The notes: generated from the sequence alone by a model not told the origin. DNA of 64,000 nucleotides from Buchananella hordeovulneris (GCF_001907235.1 NZ_MQVS01000009.1:59123-123122); one strand, 5' to 3'. Positions 43,378 through 53,761 are shown, numbered from the stretch's first letter. Program-made: numbers and translations.

Positions 43378-44463
43378 CTAGCGGTGCCAGGCGCGCCAGA
43401 TCGCCATCCCGCTGGCCACCAAGCAGAAGGAAACGGTGCCCGTCAACACCACCGTCACGGCCGCCCCCAGCCACGTGAGGGCCGGCAGGCCGGTGCCGAC
43501 CGCGAGGAATGTGGCGCCGAGCGCGAGCGTGCCGATGGGGAACGTGAGCGCCCACCACCCGGGCGTGAACGGCATGCCGCGGGCAAAACCGCGCACCGTC
43601 ACCAGGCTGGCCCACGCCACCAGCGGGATGCTGAGGGCGAACATGCCCCAGCCGTACCAGTTGGCCAGGTGGGCCAGCGCCGCCCCGAGCGGCGGGGTCG
43701 TCAGGGCCGCGCCCTGGCCCGCGAGCGCCTGGACGGCGGCGGTGGACTGGCCCACCATGCCGAGCGGAATCCAGGACGAGCACGCCGCCACCAGCGGCAC
43801 GGGCGCCACCCGCCAATGGTGGTGGTAGGCGTACGCGAAAACCACCAGCCCCAGGAACAGGGACAGGCAAAAGCACAGTGCCGCCGCGCACCAGAAGTAC
43901 GGGGCTTGGGAGGCGGGCACGTGGGGGACCAGCAGGGCGCCGGTGGTGGCCGAGACCATGGGGCCGACGACGGCTAGGCCCCAGCCCGTCGTCGGCCGCC
44001 CCAGCTCGGTGCCCACCAACCGCACCCCGAACCCGAGGGCGGCCACCACCCCGATGGCGGTGCCGGTCAGCCACAGGGCGCGGTCGACCCGCCACGCCCA
44101 GTCCGCGAGCGCGGGAAAGTGGGCGGGCAGGACGGTGGCGGTGGCGGAGCCAACCGCGAGGATCCCCATCGCTACCGTGCCCCAGAAGGGCACGAGGGCG
44201 GGCTGCCGCAGCGTCGCGACGAACGACGACGGCCGCGCCACGCTGCGGGCGGCGAAGGCGGTGGTGAGGAACAGCAGCAGGCCCCAGGCCACCGCCAGGG
44301 CGACCACGGCCGCGCCGCCCGCCCCCGGCAGGCGCCCGGCGTGCAGCTGCAGCAGCGTCGCCAGGATGCCGGTGCCCATGACGCTGGGGAACCACACCGG
44401 CCCGGGCGGTGGTAGCGGGGGGCGGGCGGGGATCTCATGCGTCGGGGAAGCCAGGAAAGTCAC
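43378..44463 (-). CDS. TDT family transporter (tellurite-resistance/dicarboxylate type)
   Basis: 361 residues from a GTG ('VTFLASPTHEIPARPPLP'); upstream codons are Pro/Ala/Arg-rich and non-coding. About ten membrane helices with the family's 'VWFPSVMGTGILATLLQLH' and 'YGWGMFALSIPLVAWASL'. Members include TehA, Mae1 and SLAC1-type channels that move organic acids, sulfite or anions. The substrate cannot be deduced. Divergent from the giant membrane gene. Confidence 0.8.
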   Translation of the reverse strand: MTFLASPTHEIPARPPLPPPGPVWFPSVMGTGILATLLQLHAGRLPGAGGAAVVALAVAWGLLLFLTTAFAARSVARPSSFVATLRQPALVPFWGTVAMGILAVGSATATVLPAHFPALADWAWRVDRALWLTGTAIGVVAALGFGVRLVGTELGRPTTGWGLAVVGPMVSATTGALLVPHVPASQAPYFWCAAALCFCLSLFLGLVVFAYAYHHHWRVAPVPLVAACSSWIPLGMVGQSTAAVQALAGQGAALTTPPLGAALAHLANWYGWGMFALSIPLVAWASLVTVRGFARGMPFTPGWWALTFPIGTLALGATFLAVGTGLPALTWLGAAVTVVLTGTVSFCLVASGMAIWRAWHR

Positions 44464-44765
44464 GGCCCCATCCTGGCGCGGGGTTCTCCCGCTCGCCAAC
44501 TTTGCCCGCCGGCCCGGGGGAGGGGGCGCGGTCGGGGTGGTGGGGGCTGGGCTGCTTTGCTCGCCGACCCGGGGGGAGGGGGCGTGGCGGGCCCGCGAGT
44601 GGGGTGCTGGTCGGGGAAATTCCGGGGCGGGTTGGGGCGCTTCTCCCCGCGGGGGTTCAGGTAACTTCAAGCTAGCGGTCCGGTCTGCCGCCTGAACTGT
44701 GGATAACTGCTATGAACTAGCAGGAACTAGCTAGGGTGGGGGTCGGCGAGGACGGAAGGAAGAGC

Positions 44766-47700
44766 ATGGATCACAATCCGGCGACGGTGCGCGCCAAGTT
44801 TCCCAGCGATACTGCCGCTCTGCGTTCGCGCACGCAGTGCCCATACTGTTTCGCCACGGCCGTTGATATCGCCACCTGTTCCGTCTGCGGCATTAACCTG
44901 CACGACCAGCAGTTGCACCAGGTGCTGCGTCTGTCGCTCCAGGCTGCCGACCTCCTCGACGAGCGCTCCGGGATCCTGCAGCGCCTGCATCAGCAAGCCA
45001 ACCGGGAACGTCTCGCGGCGGAGGCGGCCGTCCCGCCGGGCGCAGCGACCCCGCCCGAGTGGCTGACCCCACCTGCCGGTCTGCCGGTGGCGGCTCCCGT
45101 GCTGCCCGCGCAGACCCCCGTCTCGCAGGCAGGGCCGGACGAGCCGTGGGAGCTGCAGGAACTGCCCGCCCCACCCGCCGATGGCGAGGCCCTGCTGCTG
45201 CCCGCGGAGCCGGCGGATGCCATCGGCAGTGGGGCGGACTGGCCGTTGCCGACGGACTCGGCGTCGGTGGCGGCCGGGATCCCGGAACCGACGGGCGTCG
45301 AGGTTCCGGCGGGCCAGGCAGCGTCTGGTGCGGCGCCGCGGCACTTCAGTCCGCAAAACCTGCTGCTGATCACGGGGATCACCTTCCTGGCGGTGGCCGC
45401 CGTGGTCTTCTTAACCTTCGCGTTCGTCACTTACACGTTGCCCATTAAGGCGCTCATCACTGCAACCGTCACGGTGGGCACCCTCGCGGGAGCCGAGGCG
45501 CTGCAGCGGCGCCGGTTGGCAGCTTCCGGGGAGGGCCTGGCGGTGTTGGGGCTCATCCTGGTGGGGTTAGACGCCTGGGCGGTGCGGACCCTTAACCTCC
45601 TGGGGCTGGGTGCCGTGATCCGCGCGGTCTACTGGGGTGCCGCCCTGCTCGTCGTCGCCGGGGGATGCTACGGCTGGGCGCGCCGCTCCCAGCTGCGCAC
45701 CCCGCGGTTGGTTGCCCCGGCGCTGCTGCCCGCGGGCCTGGTGTTGTTCGGTATTGGGCTGGTCGGGGTGGGCGCGGACCTGCCGTCCCTCACCCCCACC
45801 GTTGCCGCGCTGGTAGTGGCCGGGGTTGCGTGGCGGGTGCCCGCCACGTCCGCGTCTCTGGCGGCGCCACTTTTGAGCGTCTCGGCGCAACTGAGCACCG
45901 CGTTGCTGGCCGTGACCGCCTGGGGGCGGGTGCCCGCCGACGCCGTCGTCTTCGGGCCGGGGCTGCTGTTGTTGGGCGCCGCCCACTGGTACCTGGCGCG
46001 GGTGTTGGCCGACCGGGAGACTGAGGGCACCGTGCAGTTCGACGGGCGGACCGTGCTCTCCTTCACCGGGGTGGGGTTGGCAGCGCTGCTGTGGCTGAGC
46101 GGCTGGGCGTGGCTGGCCCGTCTGCCGGAACTGCCCGATTGGCTCGGGGGAGTCGTCCTGGCCTTGCCTGTCAGCGGGTTGATCTTGCCGGGGTCCACGG
46201 TGCAGCGCGCACGCGGCGCCGCGCCTGCGGGGGCAGAGCCAGGCTGGGGGGTGAGCGAGGTCGGCCACCTGCTGCTCGCCCTGGGCAGCGCTGGCTTCTT
46301 CCTGGTCGGTCCTCTGCCGGGCTTAGTCAAGCTGGTGGATGGGCGGCTGGCGGGCCTGGGCGCCGCCCACTGGGGGACGATTGGTTACGGGCTGACCCTG
46401 GTGGGGATCGCCGCCGCCCTGGTCGCCGTCGACCGGTGGTGGGGCCGCCCGGCCCCGGTGTGGCGTGGCTGGTTCGCCTACGGGCTGGCGCTCGGTGGGC
46501 TGATCCTGGCCGTCTACGCTCTGCCCGGCCTCGCCGCCCGCCTGACGCTGTTGGCCTGCGCGCTGCTGGCCCTGGCGCTCGGTGCCCGGGCGCGCCGGAG
46601 CGGCGGCCCGGCCGCCCGGGTCCTGGCGAGTGATATTGCCTTGGCGGCGGTCGGTCTCGTCCTCGCCGTGAGCGCCCCCTTCGGTTCGGCGACCGGCCTG
46701 GTCTTGGCCGCCTGCCTGCTGCTGCTCGCGGTTTGGCGGATCTCGACGGCGTATGGGCACCGCTGCCCGTTCGGCCTGGTGGGCGCGGCGGTGGCGACGC
46801 TGCTGGTGGCGATCCATGTCGTGGCGGCACAGTCTGCCCCCAGCTACTGGGAGAACCTGCTGGCGGTGGCGGTTAGTGGCTTCATTGTCCTGGCGGCCTA
46901 CGCACCCGCCCGCCTGCAGACCGCCCACCCGCAAGACAGGCTCGCCCTGGCGGCGGGCGGCACCGTCCTGACCTACCTGACGGCCCTGCTCGGGCTGCGG
47001 GCCCTGCCGCCGAGCACCGGCGACGCCCCCGCGCTGTTGGCCACCGGCGGGCTGGCCCTGCTGGGCCTGCTCGGGCTGACGTTGGCCGCGCGCCGCCAGG
47101 CCACCCGGTCGTCGGCAGGCCCCGCCCTGCGGGCCCTGCACCTGGCGAACGTGCCCGCGGCCGCGCTGCTGACCGTCAGCCACGCCTTTGACCTCGTCGG
47201 CTTGTCCGATGTCTGGGCCCACGCCCCGGTGCCGCAGGCCGACCGGCTGACACTAGTGGCGGCCCTGGCGGCCCTAGTGGCGGCCGTTGTCCTGGTGGGC
47301 GTGCGCCGCGCCCCGGCCCCCGTCCTGCTGCTGGCCAACTGCTTGACCCTGGCCCTGGTGGCAGGCAGCCTCCTGGCGTTCACGGTCGCCGCCACGCGCC
47401 CCCACCTGTTGGGGCTGCACACCGCCAGCCTGCTGGCGCTCGTCGCCACCCTGTGCCTGCTGGGCCTGACCCTGCTGCCCGCCCTGCCCGTCGGCGCCCC
47501 CACCGCCTGGCTTGCCGGGATAGTGGCGGGCTGGGGCGGCGGACAGCTGCTCTACACCCACGTAAACGAGCCGTGGCCCCTGCTGCTCACGTTGCCCACA
47601 GTGCTGGCGGGCCTGATCGGGGCCGGGGCGCTGACCACCCGGGCCTGGTCCCGCACCCTGCCCGGCAGCCTCACCCTCGCGGCGCTCACCAGCGGTGCTT

Positions 47701-50153
47701 TCGCCCTGCTGGTGGGCAGCGCCCTGGGCAGCACCGGTTGGCGGGCCACCCCCGCGCTGACCGCGGCCGCCACCCTCGCCTCCGTCCTGGCCGCGCTCGT
47801 CGGCAGCTGGGTGAATGTCCGCGGGCGGGCGCTGGTCACCTGCCTGGCCCTCAGCTTGACCGGCAGCGTCCTGACTAGCGTGAGTAGCGCCCGCCTCCTC
47901 GCCGTCCTGGAGCTGCCTGCCGGGGTTGTTGCAGCGCTGCTAGCAGGCGCGACGGCGGCCGCGTTTGCGCCCCTGCGGCGCCTGCCCGGCGCCAGCCGCC
48001 CAATCCTGGAGCTGACGCTCGCACTGGTCTGGGCCGGGGCAGTGCTCACCACTGTGCCCGCCGCGTCCCACCCCGTCCTCGCGGCGGGGGCCGCCTGCGG
48101 CCTGGCCCTCGTCGGCCTGCTCACCTCCCGGTCGCAAACCCTGGCCGCGGCCAGGCCACCGCGTTCGACGACGCCCGCCGCTTGGGGTGGACTCCGCACC
48201 ATCCTGCCGGGCCTCTCCCTGACGCTCGCCCTGGGCGTGACGGTCGGCCAGTGGCGGAGCCTGACCTCTCCCACTGGGCTGTTGGTGGGGCTCCTGTTGC
48301 TGGCCGCCGCCCTGCTCGCCGTCGGGCTGTGGCGCGCCAGCGGCCGCGACCAGCTGTTCCTGGCCGCCACGGTGCCGCCCGCCGCTTGGACAGCCCTAGC
48401 CGTGCTCCCCGTCGGGGGCCGCAGCCTGTGGTGGCCGCTGGGACTCGCCGGAGGGCTGGCCCTGGTCCTGGGGGCACTCGCGGTCCGGTTCCGGGCCACC
48501 CGCCCGCCCCTGCTGCCCGTCGCGGCCGCCACCACCGCCTGCCTGCCCGCCCTCGCCCTGGCGCTCGGGCAGGTGCGCGAAGACCACGTGGGCACGGCCC
48601 TGCTACTGCTGGCGGTTGTCGGCAACCTGGTGCTCTTTGCTGGGCCGCGCTGGGCAGGTCAAGCAGTGCGCGGCCTCCGCCTCGTCTTGGTGCTACTCGG
48701 CCTGGGCGGGGCGCTCCTGCTGACCTGGCAGCTGCCCGCCGCCACTTTCCCCCTCCTCGGGATGGCGGCCGCTGGCCTGCTGCTCGCCTTGACGCTCGGA
48801 CTCCTGGCTGACCGGGGCGCCCCCGCCGCCGTCAGACGTGACGCGCCCCGCTACGCCGCGGCCGCGCCCCTTAGCTGCTTGGCGCTCCTGACGCTCAGCG
48901 GGCGGGACGTGCCGGTTTCCTGGTTGCTCGGCATTGTCGTCGTCGGCGGGCTAGTGGTGGGGGCGGGTCTCTGGCGCCCCGGGTCCGCCGACGGCGCGGC
49001 CCAGCGGAGCCTGAGTGCCGGGGCCGCGGGCACGGCCGTGCTGACGACGCTGAGTGGCTGTGGCCTGCTGAGCGTGCACCAGGGAGCCGACTGGAACCAC
49101 GCGACCGACCCGCTGGAGTTGCTGCTGTTCCCCCTCACCCCACGGTTGGCGGGCGGGCAGGCGCTGCCGTGGGCCGCCCTGGCGGTCACCATCCCGCTGG
49201 CGCTGCTCTTCCTCGTACTCGCGTGGCAGCCCCACCTGGGAGTGCGGCTCCGCCGCGGGCTCGTCCACCGCGTCCTGCTCGGCTGCTGTGTGGTGCTGCT
49301 CGGCACCGCCTCGGCGGCGCACGCGCTCGGTGCCATCCACCCCGTCGGGCTGCGCGCCGCCCAGCTGCTTGTTGGTTTGACCCTCATCAGCCTGCCCGCC
49401 CTGGCGCTCGCCGACGCCCACAGGGTCCGTCTGCCGCGTCCCGGCAGCCCGCTGCCGTCGCCGACCCACCCGGCGGTTGCCGGGGGCGGTGAGGCGCTGG
49501 CGGGACCAGCGCCCGCCTCTGCGCCCGGTTGGGCCCGCCCGAACGGAGCGAGCGCGGCGGCGGGTCTGCCTGCCCCCGCGGTCGCCGCGCCGGAGTCGTC
49601 GGCCGTCCATAGCGGGCTGGAGCGGATATGGCAGCAGTGGCCCGCCAGCCTCCTGCTGGTGGGACTCGCGGTCGGGGCCAACCTCCTGGTGTACGGACGC
49701 CTGGTCTCCCTCCAGCTGACCGCCCCGCCCGAAACCTTCCTCCTGCCCTTTGGGCTGGTCGCCGTGGCCCTCGGCGCCCGCTTCCTGCACCTCGATCCCC
49801 AGCTGCGCAGCTGGACCCCGCTCAGCCTCGGCCTGGTCACCGTGCTGGTGGCGCCGTGGCTGTGCGAGATGGCGGAGCCCGCCGGGTGGCGCATCGCGCT
49901 AGTGACCGGGGCCGTGGTGAGCGCGATCGTGGTCGGGGCCTGGCGGCGCCTGCAGGCACCCCTGCTGCTCGGCACCTTCGTCGGCCTAGGGCACGCCATC
50001 TTCGCGGTGCACACCGCGCTGCCCGACCTCGTGGTGCCGTGGTGGGTGTGGCTGTCCATCGCCGGGGTGATTCTGGTTACCGTGGCCACCACCTACGAAG
50101 CCCGCGTGCGTGACGCTCGCCGCCTCGAACAGGCGGTGCGCGCCCTGCGGTAG
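44766..50153 (+). CDS. Giant SCO7613-type polytopic membrane protein
   Basis: 1795 residues from an ATG with GGAAG seven bases upstream. N-terminal zinc-ribbon-like start 'TQCPYCFATAVDIATCSVCGINLH' (about 24-47), a coiled helical part, an Ala/Pro linker with a hydrophobic entry ('NLLLITGITFLAVAAVVFL', about 205-225), then some 50 hydrophobic helices with hardly any soluble loops except one near residue 1580-1620. This zinc-ribbon plus many-helix layout matches the actinobacterial SCO7613 C-terminal-domain family. Function unknown. The length is near the upper end of the family. Single gene, divergent from TDT. Confidence 0.75.
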   Translation: MDHNPATVRAKFPSDTAALRSRTQCPYCFATAVDIATCSVCGINLHDQQLHQVLRLSLQAADLLDERSGILQRLHQQANRERLAAEAAVPPGAATPPEWLTPPAGLPVAAPVLPAQTPVSQAGPDEPWELQELPAPPADGEALLLPAEPADAIGSGADWPLPTDSASVAAGIPEPTGVEVPAGQAASGAAPRHFSPQNLLLITGITFLAVAAVVFLTFAFVTYTLPIKALITATVTVGTLAGAEALQRRRLAASGEGLAVLGLILVGLDAWAVRTLNLLGLGAVIRAVYWGAALLVVAGGCYGWARRSQLRTPRLVAPALLPAGLVLFGIGLVGVGADLPSLTPTVAALVVAGVAWRVPATSASLAAPLLSVSAQLSTALLAVTAWGRVPADAVVFGPGLLLLGAAHWYLARVLADRETEGTVQFDGRTVLSFTGVGLAALLWLSGWAWLARLPELPDWLGGVVLALPVSGLILPGSTVQRARGAAPAGAEPGWGVSEVGHLLLALGSAGFFLVGPLPGLVKLVDGRLAGLGAAHWGTIGYGLTLVGIAAALVAVDRWWGRPAPVWRGWFAYGLALGGLILAVYALPGLAARLTLLACALLALALGARARRSGGPAARVLASDIALAAVGLVLAVSAPFGSATGLVLAACLLLLAVWRISTAYGHRCPFGLVGAAVATLLVAIHVVAAQSAPSYWENLLAVAVSGFIVLAAYAPARLQTAHPQDRLALAAGGTVLTYLTALLGLRALPPSTGDAPALLATGGLALLGLLGLTLAARRQATRSSAGPALRALHLANVPAAALLTVSHAFDLVGLSDVWAHAPVPQADRLTLVAALAALVAAVVLVGVRRAPAPVLLLANCLTLALVAGSLLAFTVAATRPHLLGLHTASLLALVATLCLLGLTLLPALPVGAPTAWLAGIVAGWGGGQLLYTHVNEPWPLLLTLPTVLAGLIGAGALTTRAWSRTLPGSLTLAALTSGAFALLVGSALGSTGWRATPALTAAATLASVLAALVGSWVNVRGRALVTCLALSLTGSVLTSVSSARLLAVLELPAGVVAALLAGATAAAFAPLRRLPGASRPILELTLALVWAGAVLTTVPAASHPVLAAGAACGLALVGLLTSRSQTLAAARPPRSTTPAAWGGLRTILPGLSLTLALGVTVGQWRSLTSPTGLLVGLLLLAAALLAVGLWRASGRDQLFLAATVPPAAWTALAVLPVGGRSLWWPLGLAGGLALVLGALAVRFRATRPPLLPVAAATTACLPALALALGQVREDHVGTALLLLAVVGNLVLFAGPRWAGQAVRGLRLVLVLLGLGGALLLTWQLPAATFPLLGMAAAGLLLALTLGLLADRGAPAAVRRDAPRYAAAAPLSCLALLTLSGRDVPVSWLLGIVVVGGLVVGAGLWRPGSADGAAQRSLSAGAAGTAVLTTLSGCGLLSVHQGADWNHATDPLELLLFPLTPRLAGGQALPWAALAVTIPLALLFLVLAWQPHLGVRLRRGLVHRVLLGCCVVLLGTASAAHALGAIHPVGLRAAQLLVGLTLISLPALALADAHRVRLPRPGSPLPSPTHPAVAGGGEALAGPAPASAPGWARPNGASAAAGLPAPAVAAPESSAVHSGLERIWQQWPASLLLVGLAVGANLLVYGRLVSLQLTAPPETFLLPFGLVAVALGARFLHLDPQLRSWTPLSLGLVTVLVAPWLCEMAEPAGWRIALVTGAVVSAIVVGAWRRLQAPLLLGTFVGLGHAIFAVHTALPDLVVPWWVWLSIAGVILVTVATTYEARVRDARRLEQAVRALR

Positions 50154-50290
50154 ATATGGTGCGAAGGTCGGGCGGCGGCTCTGGTGCGTGCCCTGCGGGA
50201 AGGTCGCCGCGACGGCCGGGCGGCGGCTCTGGCCGCGGCGGCACGCGGGGCACCGCCGCGCTAGTGAGCCCGGCGCGCTGCCGCCCGGTG

Positions 50291-51202
50291 CTAACTGGGC
50301 TGGGCACGCAGTTGGCGCACCAGCTCGACGATGGCGAGCGCCGCCCGGCGCGGCGCGGTCGGCAGGATCGCTCCCAGCGGTGCCCGCGCGTCGGGCCCCA
50401 GCGGCAGGCTCGCCAGGGCCGAGTCCAGGGCGGGCGCGGCGTCCCGCGGCACGATGCTCACGGCGCGCCCCTGGGTCAGCAGGTAGCTGCGGGCGCCCGA
50501 CAGGCGGTCCGCACCGATCAGAATGAGGGGAGACAAGCCCCGCGCGCGACACACGGAGACCAACGAGTCGAAGTACTCCGGATGATTTTCCCGCGGCCAT
50601 AGCAGCAGCGGGGTGGCGCTGAGGGCGCGCAGGTCGCCCGGGTCGGTGATGGCGGCCAAGACCGGGCGTTGCCCCACCAGCACGAGCTCGTCGTCGCCGA
50701 GCACGTCGATGCGGGTGGCCGGCGTGTGACGGGGATAGTGACACAACCCCAAATCCACCCGGCCCTGCTCCACTAGGTCCTCCACCTCGCCGGTCTCGAC
50801 CTCCTTGACGACAATCTCATGCCCCGGCAGGCCGCCCTCGACCCGCTGCAACAAAACCGGCAAGAGCCGGTTGGAAACACTCGGGGTGCAGGCCAGGCGA
50901 ACCCGGACCGCCTGGCGAGCGGTGGGGGCGGCGGCGACTCGCTCCAGCTCGGCGGCCTCGGCCAGCACTCGGCGCACCTGCGCCAGCAGCTGCCTGCCCG
51001 CCGCCGTCAGGCCAGTGCGCCGCGGTGAGCGGTCCACCAGCTGGCGGCGCAGCGTCCGCTCCAGGGCCTGCACCTCTTTGCTCACCGTCGGCTGGGAACG
51101 TCCTAGCCGCGCGGCCCCCGCCGTGAAACTGCCCGCGTCAGCGACGGCTGCGAACGCCTCCAACTGGCGGAGCGTTACCCGACTCGTCAGCACCTCACCC
51201 AT
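50291..51202 (-). CDS. LysR family transcriptional regulator
   Basis: 303 residues. N-terminal helix-turn-helix 'LRQLEAFAAVADAGSFTAGAARLGRSQPTVSKEVQALERTL', then the LysR substrate-binding domain ('VRLACTPSVSNRLLPVLL', 'VDLGLCHYPRHTP', 'DDELVLVGQRPVL'). Divergent from the pseudouridine phosphate glycosidase/kinase operon by 95 bases, so it probably controls it. The gap contains a caat-gcat-attg near-palindrome (51231-51242) that might be its site. Confidence 0.88.
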   Translation of the reverse strand: MGEVLTSRVTLRQLEAFAAVADAGSFTAGAARLGRSQPTVSKEVQALERTLRRQLVDRSPRRTGLTAAGRQLLAQVRRVLAEAAELERVAAAPTARQAVRVRLACTPSVSNRLLPVLLQRVEGGLPGHEIVVKEVETGEVEDLVEQGRVDLGLCHYPRHTPATRIDVLGDDELVLVGQRPVLAAITDPGDLRALSATPLLLWPRENHPEYFDSLVSVCRARGLSPLILIGADRLSGARSYLLTQGRAVSIVPRDAAPALDSALASLPLGPDARAPLGAILPTAPRRAALAIVELVRQLRAQPS

Positions 51203-51297
51203 AACAAAAGGCTATCGAACGATGCCACAATGCATATTGTTCCCGCATGCGCCGCTCACTAGGGTGGAAACAAACTCTCCAAGCAGAAGGTGCAGTC

Positions 51298-52218
51298 ATG
51301 ACCAACAGCCCCATCCGGATCAGCGACACCGTCCAGGCCGCCCTGGCGGCAGGCGAGCCAGTCGTCGCCCTCGAATCAACCATCTTCACCCACGGCCTGC
51401 CGCGGCCCCGCAACCTGGAGGTCGCGCTCGCGGGCGAAGAAGTGGCCCGCGCCCACGGCGCCGTGCCCGCCACCATCGGGGTCTTCCGCGGCGAACTCGT
51501 CGTCGGGCTCTCCCCGGACGAGATCGCGGAACTGTCCCGCACGGACGGCCTGCTGAAGGCCTCCATCCGCGAACTGGCCTACGCCCACGTGCACGGCCTG
51601 AGCGCCGGCACCACCATCGCCGCCACCGCCTTCCTCGCCCACCGGGCAGGCATCGACGTCTTCGCCACCGGCGGGCTGGGCGGGGTCCACCACGGCGCCG
51701 CCACCACCTTCGACGAATCAGCCGACCTCATCGCGCTGGCCCGCACCTCCTTCATTCTCGTGTCCTCCGGGGCCAAGGCCATCCTCGACATCGGCGCCAC
51801 CCTGGAGCGTTTCGAAACCCTGAGCGTGCCCGTCGTCGGCTACCGCACCCTGCAATACCCGGGCTTCTACGTGGCGGACTCCGGCTACACCCTCAACCAG
51901 CGCGTCGACACCCCCGAACAGGCCGCCGACCTCCTGCTCACCCAGCGGGCCCTGGGCGTGCCCGCCGGCATCAACCTCGCCAACCCGGTGCCTCTGGAAG
52001 ACCAGCTCGACACCGAAGGCTTCGACGAGATCCTGGAGCGCGCCTGGGCCGACGCCGACCGCGACGGCATCAGCGGCCAGGCCATCACGCCCTACCTGCT
52101 GGATTACCTGCGGGTGGCCACCGACGGGCGCAGCCTGGACGCCAACGTCGCCCTGTACCGCAACAACATCGCGCTGGCCGCGCAGGTCTCCCGCGCCCTG
52201 GCCGAGCGGCAGCGGTAA
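51298..52218 (+). CDS. psuG: Pseudouridine-5'-phosphate glycosidase
   Basis: 306 residues from an ATG. PsuG splits pseudouridine phosphate to uracil and ribose 5-phosphate. The family is clear from 'VVALESTIFTHGLPRPRNLEVA', 'VPATIGVFRGELVVGL', 'GTTIAATAFLAHRAGIDVFATGGLGGVHHGA', 'VSSGAKAILDIGATLERFET' (catalytic lysine region) and 'PGFYVADSG'. Ends in a TAATG overlap with the PfkB kinase, giving the usual psuG-psuK unit. Confidence 0.95.
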   Translation: MTNSPIRISDTVQAALAAGEPVVALESTIFTHGLPRPRNLEVALAGEEVARAHGAVPATIGVFRGELVVGLSPDEIAELSRTDGLLKASIRELAYAHVHGLSAGTTIAATAFLAHRAGIDVFATGGLGGVHHGAATTFDESADLIALARTSFILVSSGAKAILDIGATLERFETLSVPVVGYRTLQYPGFYVADSGYTLNQRVDTPEQAADLLLTQRALGVPAGINLANPVPLEDQLDTEGFDEILERAWADADRDGISGQAITPYLLDYLRVATDGRSLDANVALYRNNIALAAQVSRALAERQR

Positions 52219-53105
52219 TGCTGGGAGTCGTCGGCGACATCGTGCAGGATGTCGTGGTCTGGCAGCGCGAGCCGGTGCGGCCCGCCACCGACACCGCCTC
52301 GGACATCTATCTGCAGCGGGGCGGCTCGGCCGCCAACGTCGCCGCGTTCGCCGGGCCGCGCACCCCCACCCGGTTCATTGGCTGCGTCGGCGACGACATC
52401 GCAGGCTACGCCCTGACGCAAGATCTCCAGCGGCGGGGAGTCGAGGTGCGCAATCAGGTGCGCCCCGACCTGGCCACCGGCACGATCGTGGTGCAGATCG
52501 ACCCGACGGGGGAGCGGCACATGTTCCCCTCGCGGGGGGCCAGCGGCGCGCTCGGGCCGATCGAGGCGGCCTGGCTGCGGGACCTGCGGGTGCTGCACCT
52601 GACCGCCTACTCGTTCGAGACGCCGGGCACGCGGCAGGCCGTCGTGGACGCCGCCGCCCAGGTGCACGCCCACGGCGGCCAGGTCAGCCTCGACGCCTCC
52701 AGCCTCTACACCATCGACAAGGTCGGCTTGGCGCTGTATTGCGACACGGTGCGGGCCATCGCCCCCGACTACCTGTCCGCCAACGCCGACGAGACCGCGC
52801 GCCTGGCGCTGGTGGCGGGCGACGGCCCCGGCCCACTTCTCGCGCAACTACCCGGCACGACGCTGCTGGCCCGCCACGGGGCACAACCCACCCGGGTGCT
52901 CACGGCCGCCGGGCTGGTCTGCACCGTGCCTGTCGAGCCGCTGGCCGAGATCAAGGATCTCACCGGGGCCGGGGACGCCTTCAACGCCGGATTCCTGGTC
53001 AGCCTGGTGGCCGCCAACACGGACCTGGCGGGGCACGTGCGGGCCGCCCACGCCTTGGCCCGGCGGGTTCTGACCAGCCCCGGCGCGACCGAACCAGCGG
53101 ACTGA
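52218..53105 (+). CDS. psuK: PfkB family kinase, probably pseudouridine kinase
   Basis: 295 residues, ATG overlapping the psuG stop (TAATG). Sugar-kinase PfkB features: N-terminal 'GDIVQDVVVWQ', 'GGSAANVAAFAGPRTPTRFIGCVGDD', and the C-terminal signature 'DLTGAGDAFNAGFL' with the catalytic Asp. In this context it would phosphorylate pseudouridine for the glycosidase. The gene order is the main argument for the substrate. Confidence 0.85.
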   Translation: MLGVVGDIVQDVVVWQREPVRPATDTASDIYLQRGGSAANVAAFAGPRTPTRFIGCVGDDIAGYALTQDLQRRGVEVRNQVRPDLATGTIVVQIDPTGERHMFPSRGASGALGPIEAAWLRDLRVLHLTAYSFETPGTRQAVVDAAAQVHAHGGQVSLDASSLYTIDKVGLALYCDTVRAIAPDYLSANADETARLALVAGDGPGPLLAQLPGTTLLARHGAQPTRVLTAAGLVCTVPVEPLAEIKDLTGAGDAFNAGFLVSLVAANTDLAGHVRAAHALARRVLTSPGATEPAD

Positions 53106-53317
53106 GCAGGGGGCGCGGGGCGGCGGGCCGACTGTCAGGCGGGGCCACCAGGGCGGCGGGCCGGTCTGCTAGGCTGCCCGGCAGGCGGACCCACCGCCCA
53201 GCGCGCCCCGGCCCAGTCCCGGCGGCACTCAGCGCGAAGGGGAGCGCATTCTCTGGGGCAGCCACATCACCAACTGGCAGCGATGACTGGGGTCGACACT
53301 GCCGGAGATGGTGCAAG

Positions 53318-53761
53318 ATGACCAGCGACAAAGACTTCAAGAAGCTCGTGCGCGCCCGCATGCTGCAAACCGGGGAAAACTACACCACCGCCCGCGCCGC
53401 CCTGCGGGCAGATTCCGCCGCCGCGGCCGCGTTTTGGGACAAAACCGTGGCCACCTTCCTCCGGGACGACCGCCTGCCGCACCTGCCCGCTAAACGGCGG
53501 GCCCGCGTCGTCGTGCTGATCGAACTGCTGGACCTGTTTAACCCCGGTGTCGTCTATTCCGAGCGGGAGGTCAGCCAGCTCCTGGCGCAGGTGCACGACG
53601 ATTTCGCCTCCCTGCGCCGCGAACTGGTCGACTATGGGCTGTTGCAGCGCGCCGACGGTCACTACCAGGTGGCTGCGCAGTTCCCCACCCCCGGCCCGGC
53701 GGTCGCGCCCGAGATTCCGCGCGGGGCGGCCCAGCGCTTCACCGAGGTCACCCGCGGTTGA
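53318..53761 (+). CDS. DUF2087 domain protein
   Basis: 147 residues from an ATG. The N-terminus 'KDFKKLVRARMLQTGENYTTARAAL' is seen in several actinobacterial proteins with this domain. The DUF2087 core 'RDDRLPHLPAKRRARVVVLIELLDLFNPGVVYSEREVSQLLAQVHDDFASLRRELVDYGLLQRADGHYQV' is a winged-helix-like fold, probably DNA- or RNA-binding. 212 bases downstream of psuK, no clear operon. Function unknown. Confidence 0.75.
   Translation: MTSDKDFKKLVRARMLQTGENYTTARAALRADSAAAAAFWDKTVATFLRDDRLPHLPAKRRARVVVLIELLDLFNPGVVYSEREVSQLLAQVHDDFASLRRELVDYGLLQRADGHYQVAAQFPTPGPAVAPEIPRGAAQRFTEVTRG

Noticed and set aside
50805..53105. Long plus-strand frame across LysR, psuG and pfkB regions
   Set aside because: Only its last part equals the PfkB kinase; upstream it is Arg/Pro/His-rich and lies over the LysR and psuG genes in the wrong frame or strand.
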